DNA from: Candidatus Binatus sp.
GTDB taxonomy: Bacteria; Desulfobacterota; Binatia; Binatales; Binataceae
Length of the DNA stretch: 64,000 nucleotides
Assembly (NCBI RefSeq): GCF_030646925.1
Contig: NZ_JAUSKL010000083.1
Location: 1-64,000, forward strand
Reading direction: 5' to 3'
The number at the start of each line of letters is the position of its first letter. The stretch's first letter is position 1. Shown one piece after another: positions 59,269 to 64,000 of the stretch. The notes under the pieces were generated by a model that did not search any database, was not told the origin of the DNA, and worked only from the letters and a program-made list of their open reading frames with translations. The position numbers and the translations under genes are program-made.

Positions 59269-62025
59269 TTAGTGCAGTTCCGCTTTGAGGGCCGTCAGCT
59301 CGCCTGATTCCGCGGCGGCTTCTTCGACCAGATTTCCCGGAAAACGATCGTTGAGCGGGCTCAGTTTCGAGCCCCATTCGACCAGCGAATGCGCCATCCG
59401 CGCAATTCCACCGAACGGCGCGGGCACCAGCTCGGCGGCGTCGCGGAACTCGGCAAGACTCGCACGATCCCATCCGAGCAAGCCGCTCAGCAGCATGTAA
59501 ACCGGCAGCGAACCGATCAGGCTCACGAGCACGACGAGCCATGCGCTCGCGACGTGGCCGGGCCCGCGCCATACGGCGAGCGCGAATGCCCGCATGATCG
59601 CGTAGTTGCCGATCGCGGCGAGCGCCGGATTGAAGATGGTCTGCCACCAACTGATCGCGGGCCACGCGACCAGGTAGCCCATCAGCGGCCATGCGACGAG
59701 TCCGCGCATCACCGATGAAATCAGAAAGGCGTAAAATACGCCTTCGAATCCGTACCACTTGAGCATGTACCACGTCAGCACCACGCGGCTTGTGTGTTCG
59801 AGCAGCGAAGTCCAGGTGAAGGTGCCCGTGCGTCCGACGCCCTGAAAAACCTGGTCGGGCAGGCGCGTCGTGAAATCGGCGAGACGCCACAGATGCATCA
59901 GCCACATCACCGTTGCGGCGCGGACGAATTGCGGCGGCAGCAGGCCCTTGATGAAAACGTCGGAGAATGCGATGAACGCGCCGCCCAGCATCGAGCACAC
60001 CATGATCGCCCAGCGCAGTCCCTGGTCGAGGTAGCGGCGGGTGAGCGCCAGCTTGGCCTGCGAATAGGCCTCGGAGATCGAAGGCATCAGGGTGGTGAAG
60101 ATGTAAGCGCCGGTTTCGAGATAGGCGAACGAGAAAACGAACGTGAGCAGAAAAATTTCGTTGAGCTCGAGAAAATTCGGCAGCAGGATCGCCATCAGGA
60201 CTGGCACCAGGCCCCAACTGATCGCCACGGCAGCCTGGCCGCCGGTGAGTTTCGCGCCGTACACGATCGATTTTTTGATCGTCTCGCGATCGAAGTGAGC
60301 GAGAAAAATCGTGACCAGGTTGAAGCCCATCTTTTCGTAGAAGATCGAACAAAAGAGTCCCATGAAGAGATTCGCGATCACGCCGCCGATCGCGAAACCG
60401 AACACCACGCCCATCCCTTCGCCGAACACCGGATGCATCAAACCCCAGTGGCGCATGTAGATGCCGCAGATCATCTGGATGACGGGATTCAGTACATAGG
60501 TCAGGACGATCAGCAGTTGCGCGTAATCGAAGCGTTGCAGCGCGCGGAACAGGCTGAAGAAAATCGAGATGAAGCCGGGGAACTGGATCAGCGTGTGCAG
60601 GATCACGAACCACGCGAGATAGGCCATCGCGGTATGCGGCATCCATACTGCGGCGACGAGTCCGAGCGCGGCAATTTGGAACATCCCGGCGAGCGCGTGA
60701 AACCAGATGAAGAACTGCGCAAAGGTGATCGCGCGGCCCGGATCGGTGAGGCGATACTCGGCGAAATATTTCACCATCGCCTGGCTGGTGCCGAGATCGA
60801 GCAGCGTGAAAAAAATCAGCATGAACTGCACGACTGCGGCCCACGCGCCGCGCGCCTCGAGAAACGGATTGACGAAGGTGCGCTCGATATAAAAGGTCAC
60901 CGCGAAATTCAGCGGTATCATGATGAACAGCGAGAGCAGGTAGTTGTAGAAGAAGCCGCTCAGCGGGCGATGGAAGCCGACGATTTCCCAGCGCGGATCG
61001 CCGCGATCGGCCGGCGTTTCGGAATCGATCTTGACGGGCGCAGCCGCGGCGCCGAGCGATGCGGGCCGCGGTACCGGTTGCACTGACGGCCGGTAGAAGC
61101 GATCGAGCAACTCGGGATGCCGCATGCTGTAGCGCCGCACGATCAGGAACGCGGTGAGAAAAACTGCGAACATCGTGAGAAAAATCCACGCGAGAATTCG
61201 CGCCTGCGGACGGTCGGGCACCGGCGCTGCGATCCATTCACCGTAGGCAATCGGCGCGACGCCGGCGGCAGTGCGCGTCATGCCATACAGCAGCCAGTTG
61301 AAATAAGGCCAGCGCTGGAAGTCGTAATTCTCGGCGCCTTCGATACCTTTGAGCATCGCGATCATGCTCGCGATTCGGAGGCTCTGATCGCCCTGGCGCA
61401 GCCACACGTTGAGCACGTAGATCGTGCCGGCGCCGGATTTGACACGGAGCAGTATCGGCGTTCCGGGTTTGACCGGACCGTACCCGTTGGTGCGCACCAG
61501 AACTTCCGCGCCGTTGATGTCGAGCAGTGAGCGCTCGTGAACGCGGACGGCGGAAAGCCAACTCACATTCGTGCGCAGCGGATCGGCGGGCGGGCCGATA
61601 TAGTTGATGACGGCGGCGAGCCGCTCGAGTTCGCGATCATGCGTCGGGCCGTGTGCGACGTCGACGATTCCGGCCTGCTTCACGATGCCGTCGGTGAGCG
61701 ATTCGAGCGCGGCAGGTTCGGTGTGGCGGCCGAGAATCAGCAACACGCCCATGCCACTTTTGACGCGCGCCTTGAGTGCGTCGAGTTCCGGACCGACGGC
61801 GGGCAGGTTATCCTGAACGACGGCCGTTGCGGCGGCGCCGAGAGTCGTGACGCGATGAGTCGCCGGATCGAGTTGCAGGCGCGTCAGCACCAGATCCTCG
61901 GCGCCGGAATAATAGATGTTGAAAGCGGGTTCGGCGGCCGAAACGAGAGCGGGAGCGAAGAGCAGAAGAAAGAGAATCGCGGCGACGGTCCGGGCGATCG
62001 GTTTGGCGCGCAACGCAGAATGCAT
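59269..62025 (-). CDS. periplasmic-domain/MOP-flippase fusion membrane protein
   Basis: A 918-residue membrane protein. Residues 1-30 are a signal-like helix; 31 to about 270 form a soluble alpha/beta domain (NIYYSGAEDLVLTRLQLDPA, GVLLILGRHTEPAALESLTD, AVINYIGPPADPL, IYVLNVWLRQG) that I read as a class I glutamine-amidotransferase/ThuA-like Rossmann domain, without a clear Cys nucleophile. A transmembrane helix follows near 280-300. Residues 345-870 contain about twelve to fourteen helices resembling MATE/polysaccharide flippases (MOP superfamily; LLDLGTSQAMVKYFAEYR, FGFAIGGVIANLFMGLF, SFAYLETGAYIFTTLMP). The export substrate is unknown. It converges on the 93-residue gene. Confidence 0.75.
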   Translation of the reverse strand: MHSALRAKPIARTVAAILFLLLFAPALVSAAEPAFNIYYSGAEDLVLTRLQLDPATHRVTTLGAAATAVVQDNLPAVGPELDALKARVKSGMGVLLILGRHTEPAALESLTDGIVKQAGIVDVAHGPTHDRELERLAAVINYIGPPADPLRTNVSWLSAVRVHERSLLDINGAEVLVRTNGYGPVKPGTPILLRVKSGAGTIYVLNVWLRQGDQSLRIASMIAMLKGIEGAENYDFQRWPYFNWLLYGMTRTAAGVAPIAYGEWIAAPVPDRPQARILAWIFLTMFAVFLTAFLIVRRYSMRHPELLDRFYRPSVQPVPRPASLGAAAAPVKIDSETPADRGDPRWEIVGFHRPLSGFFYNYLLSLFIMIPLNFAVTFYIERTFVNPFLEARGAWAAVVQFMLIFFTLLDLGTSQAMVKYFAEYRLTDPGRAITFAQFFIWFHALAGMFQIAALGLVAAVWMPHTAMAYLAWFVILHTLIQFPGFISIFFSLFRALQRFDYAQLLIVLTYVLNPVIQMICGIYMRHWGLMHPVFGEGMGVVFGFAIGGVIANLFMGLFCSIFYEKMGFNLVTIFLAHFDRETIKKSIVYGAKLTGGQAAVAISWGLVPVLMAILLPNFLELNEIFLLTFVFSFAYLETGAYIFTTLMPSISEAYSQAKLALTRRYLDQGLRWAIMVCSMLGGAFIAFSDVFIKGLLPPQFVRAATVMWLMHLWRLADFTTRLPDQVFQGVGRTGTFTWTSLLEHTSRVVLTWYMLKWYGFEGVFYAFLISSVMRGLVAWPLMGYLVAWPAISWWQTIFNPALAAIGNYAIMRAFALAVWRGPGHVASAWLVVLVSLIGSLPVYMLLSGLLGWDRASLAEFRDAAELVPAPFGGIARMAHSLVEWGSKLSPLNDRFPGNLVEEAAAESGELTALKAELH

Positions 62026-62163
62026 CTTTGGAGGAAAAACTCCGGCTGGATTCGGCAGCGGCTAGATACTACAAGTTTTTCTGGTTGCTTAACACACGTT
62101 AGTTTGATCGCCGGCGCAGTATGCGTCCTGCATCGCCGGTGATTTTTGGAGGCCTGCAACTCA

Positions 62164-62679
62164 ATGGATGCCATCGAAGCGATTCTCTCGCGCCGCGTGC
62201 AGCGCACATTCGCGGCGACGCCGGTCGAAGCGGAAAAACTGTCGAAGATTGTCGAAGCGGGCCGCCACGCGATGAGCGCGCGCAATCTGCAGCCGTGGCA
62301 ATTTATCGTGATCCGGAATCGCGAGCGCTTGAAAGAAATCGGCGCGCTGTGCACCACGGGGCGATTCGTCGCAGACTCTCCCACGGCGATCGTCGTACTG
62401 AAGGATGACGGCAACGCGCGATGGGCCGCGGTCGATTGCGCGCAGGCGGTGCAGAACATGGCGAACGCGGGCTGGGCGCTTGGACTCGGCACGTGCTGGG
62501 TCGGAAATTTCGATGCGGCGAAAGTCGGCGAACTGCTCGGCGTCCCCGTAGGTTGGTCGATCTTCACGATTCTGCCGTTCGGATACCGGGACGCGGCGAA
62601 ACCACCTGAGGGCAAGGCGCTCAAGTCGCGCCGCGAGATGCTCCACTACGAGACGTACGGCAATCCGAAACCGAATTGA
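62164..62679 (+). CDS. nitroreductase-family flavoprotein
   Basis: An FMN-dependent nitroreductase-fold protein of 171 residues, shorter than the usual 190-220. It begins MDAIEAILSRRVQRTFAATP, with HAMSARNLQPWQFIVIRNRE for FMN binding, and VQNMANAGWALGLGTCWVGNF. The reductant and substrate are unknown. GGAGG at 62149-62153 sits ten bases before the ATG. An alternative start at 62146 is unlikely. Confidence 0.87.
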   Translation: MDAIEAILSRRVQRTFAATPVEAEKLSKIVEAGRHAMSARNLQPWQFIVIRNRERLKEIGALCTTGRFVADSPTAIVVLKDDGNARWAAVDCAQAVQNMANAGWALGLGTCWVGNFDAAKVGELLGVPVGWSIFTILPFGYRDAAKPPEGKALKSRREMLHYETYGNPKPN

Positions 62680-62742
62680 GGCTGGTCGCGGTGATGCTGC
62701 GATCTGGTAGAATCGTAAATTGCCTGATGAGGAAATTCTGAA

Positions 62743-63183
62743 ATGCCGATAAATCAGCAGCCGCCGCCCGAAGCCTTCGACACGCTGAAGAAAAATCCTG
62801 ACGCGATCTACCTCGACGTGCGGACGGAAGCGGAGTTCGCCGCGGGGCATCCGGCGGGCGCGATCAATGTTCCGGTGATGCTGGCGAAGGGCGCCGGACA
62901 GATGCAGCTCAACCTCGAGTTCGTCGATGTCGCGGAGAAAGTATTTCCGCGCGACAAGAAGCTGGTCGTTGGATGCCTGTCGGGCGGACGCTCGCAGCGC
63001 GCGTGCGAGATGCTCGAGGAGGCGGGCTTCACCGATCTCACGAATGTCGTCGGCGGATTCGGCGGCCAGCGCGACGCCTCGGGGCAAGTCGTCGTCAAGG
63101 GATGGCGCGACTCAGGCTTGCCGGTGACGAACGATCTCGGCGACGCGAGCTACGAATCGCAACGCAAAAAAGCGGCGCTCTGA
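62743..63183 (+). CDS. rhodanese-domain protein
   Basis: Single-domain rhodanese, 146 residues, with IYLDVRTEAEFAAGHPAGAINVP and the active-site loop VVGCLSGGRSQRACEML; Cys in GCLSGGRS is the sulfur acceptor. Members transfer sulfane sulfur or serve in redox control. The stop overlaps the following cobalamin adenosyltransferase ATG by one base (TGATG). Confidence 0.9.
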   Translation: MPINQQPPPEAFDTLKKNPDAIYLDVRTEAEFAAGHPAGAINVPVMLAKGAGQMQLNLEFVDVAEKVFPRDKKLVVGCLSGGRSQRACEMLEEAGFTDLTNVVGGFGGQRDASGQVVVKGWRDSGLPVTNDLGDASYESQRKKAAL

Positions 63184-63836
63184 TGGCAATCCGGCTGACG
63201 AAAATCTACACCCGCACCGGCGACCAGGGCCTCACCGCGCTGGTCGGCGGCAAGCGGGTGCCGAAAGAGAGCGGACGGCTCGAGGCCTACGGCACGATCG
63301 ATGAGCTGAATTCGATCGTGGGCATCGTGCGCACTTTTCTGCCGCAGTATCGCGCAGGTCTCGCGGGAGATTTCGAATCGTATTCCGAATCGTTGCGGCG
63401 CATCCAGAATGAACTCTTCGACGTCGGCAGCGAACTCGCGACGCCGCCCGATTTCGAGTATCCGCAGATGCACAAGATGGGCGCGGGCGAGGTCAAAAAA
63501 CTCGAAGTTGAAATGGATGCGATGGAGCGCGAGCTCGAGCCGCTCAAATCCTTCACGCTGCCGGGCGGCGGCGTGCTCAACGCTTTTTTGCATCAGGCGC
63601 GCACGGTATGCCGCCGCGCCGAGCGAATTTTGTGGGCGCTCAAGCGCGAGGAAGACATCAACGATCAACTGATTATCTACGTCAATCGGCTGAGCGATCA
63701 TCTGTTCGTGCAATCGAGGTGGGTCGCCAAGCGCCTGAACGAGCCGGAATTTTTGTGGGATCGCGCGCTTAGAATTGAAGAGGAAGAAAAGACGGCGCGA
63801 GGTTCGAAGCCGCGGCGCGACGGCGCGAAATCCTGA
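63183..63836 (+). CDS. ATP:cob(I)alamin adenosyltransferase (PduO type)
   Basis: Makes adenosylcobalamin from cob(I)alamin and ATP; 217 residues. The five-helix bundle shows MAIRLTKIYTRTGDQGLTAL at the N terminus, ESGRLEAYGTIDELNS, RRIQNELFDVGSELATP, FTLPGGGVLNAFLHQARTVC, and CRRAERI, all family landmarks. The start overlaps the rhodanese stop (TGATG). It supports cobalamin-dependent metabolism; the hpnR-like enzyme in this window also uses cobalamin, though methylcobalamin chemistry does not need this step. Confidence 0.93.
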   Translation: MAIRLTKIYTRTGDQGLTALVGGKRVPKESGRLEAYGTIDELNSIVGIVRTFLPQYRAGLAGDFESYSESLRRIQNELFDVGSELATPPDFEYPQMHKMGAGEVKKLEVEMDAMERELEPLKSFTLPGGGVLNAFLHQARTVCRRAERILWALKREEDINDQLIIYVNRLSDHLFVQSRWVAKRLNEPEFLWDRALRIEEEEKTARGSKPRRDGAKS

Positions 63837-63880
63837 ACTGAATACGACTGAGCGGAGAATCGCAGCGGAGAACGATCAGA

Positions 63881-64000
63881 ATGCCCGAAACCGAGAAGAT
63901 TTACCTGCGCCAGGCGCAGATCGGCCCGATGGCGAACTATGTTTACCTGATTGGCGACCCGGTTACGCGCAAGCTCGCGGTCGTCGATCCGGCGTGGGAC
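63881..64000 (+). CDS. MBL-fold metallohydrolase, N-terminal fragment
   Basis: Forty codons from ATG 63881 to the window edge: PETEKIYLRQAQIGPMANYV, then YLIGDPVTRKLAVVDPAWD. The first strands and the VVDP turn are typical of metallo-beta-lactamase-fold hydrolases (glyoxalase II-like), but the HxHxDH metal motif lies beyond the edge. The GCGGAG before the ATG is reasonable. Confidence 0.65.
   Translation, partial: MPETEKIYLRQAQIGPMANYVYLIGDPVTRKLAVVDPAWD

Noticed and set aside
59794-61086. A 430-codon plus-strand open frame
   Set aside because: Antisense to the membrane part of the flippase; its charged repetitive translation is typical of antisense frames.
58958-61237. A 759-codon open frame on the minus strand
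   Set aside because: It overlaps the flippase fusion on the same strand in another frame; its product is Arg/Ala-rich with no family features, the usual shadow of GC-rich coding.
1-64000. CRISPR arrays, tRNA or rRNA genes
   Set aside because: No regularly spaced repeats and no cloverleaf or rRNA core were recognised in any intergenic stretch; a tRNA scan was not possible here.

Overview
The window is 64 kb of GC-rich, densely coded bacterial chromosome with about 70 genes on both strands. It has no rRNA, tRNA or CRISPR array and no recognisable transposase. The gene content (3-methylhopanoid-type radical SAM enzyme, haloalkane dehalogenase, EthD, PaaG-like and CoA-transferase family III proteins, many SDRs, complex I without its NADH module) suggests an uncultured Gram-negative soil or sediment bacterium. 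A Binatota or deltaproteobacteria-like lineage would fit, but this is inference; no marker in the window settles the phylum.

Layout. 1-10 kb: 3' end of ileS, lspA, a phosphotriesterase-family amidohydrolase, an excisionase-type HTH protein, the shikimate genes aroC-aroK-aroB (minus strand), priA and an alpha/beta hydrolase. 10-17 kb: a ParE-type toxin-antitoxin pair, def-fmt-rsmB, a DinB-family remnant, a frameshifted DUF899 gene, comM and a 33-residue membrane peptide. 17-29 kb: an accessory metabolic zone with a VOC protein, aldo/keto reductase, hpnR-like radical SAM enzyme, lone HicB, PaaG-like hydratase/isomerase with haloalkane dehalogenase, an alkyl-DHAP-synthase-like flavoprotein, a SufT/PaaD-like protein, a TPR protein, an SDR, a tandem EthD protein and malQ. 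28.5-32 kb: an operon of two MacB/FtsX-type permeases with a methyltransferase-fold protein between them and no ATPase. 32-41 kb: CoA-transferase, a lipoprotein beta-propeller, an SDR, a membrane-anchored hydrolase, a coupled tam - isoaspartyl peptidase - glycosyltransferase operon, and small zinc-ribbon proteins. 41.5-52.2 kb: nuoABCD-HIJKLMN, lacking nuoEFG. 52-64 kb: purU, rsmI, aroQ-accB-accC, a DUF1573 protein, a YiiX-like hydrolase, an unknown 93-residue protein, a 918-residue fusion of a periplasmic domain to a MOP-type flippase, a nitroreductase, a rhodanese, a cobalamin adenosyltransferase, and the start of an MBL-fold hydrolase.

Intergenic DNA carries a family of short dispersed palindromic repeats with GTGTCAT/ATGACAC ends and a CCGGATCC-type core. 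Copies lie near 13.8, 17.0, 17.1, 20.8, 40.7, 44.2 and 52.2 kb. Two of them (20.8 and 52.2 kb) share a composite structure with a second repeat, and one sits inside the nuo operon.

How the genes fit together: the housekeeping genes cover translation initiation and quality (ileS, def-fmt, rsmB, rsmI), aromatic amino acid precursors (aroB, C, K, Q), fatty acid synthesis (accBC) and respiration (nuo). The accessory genes point to turnover of halogenated or aromatic compounds and of acyl-CoAs, and to membrane lipid and surface polysaccharide modification. The best candidates for undescribed biology are the flippase fusion with its YiiX-like and unknown neighbours (58-62 kb) and the permease - methyltransferase - permease operon (28.5-32 kb).
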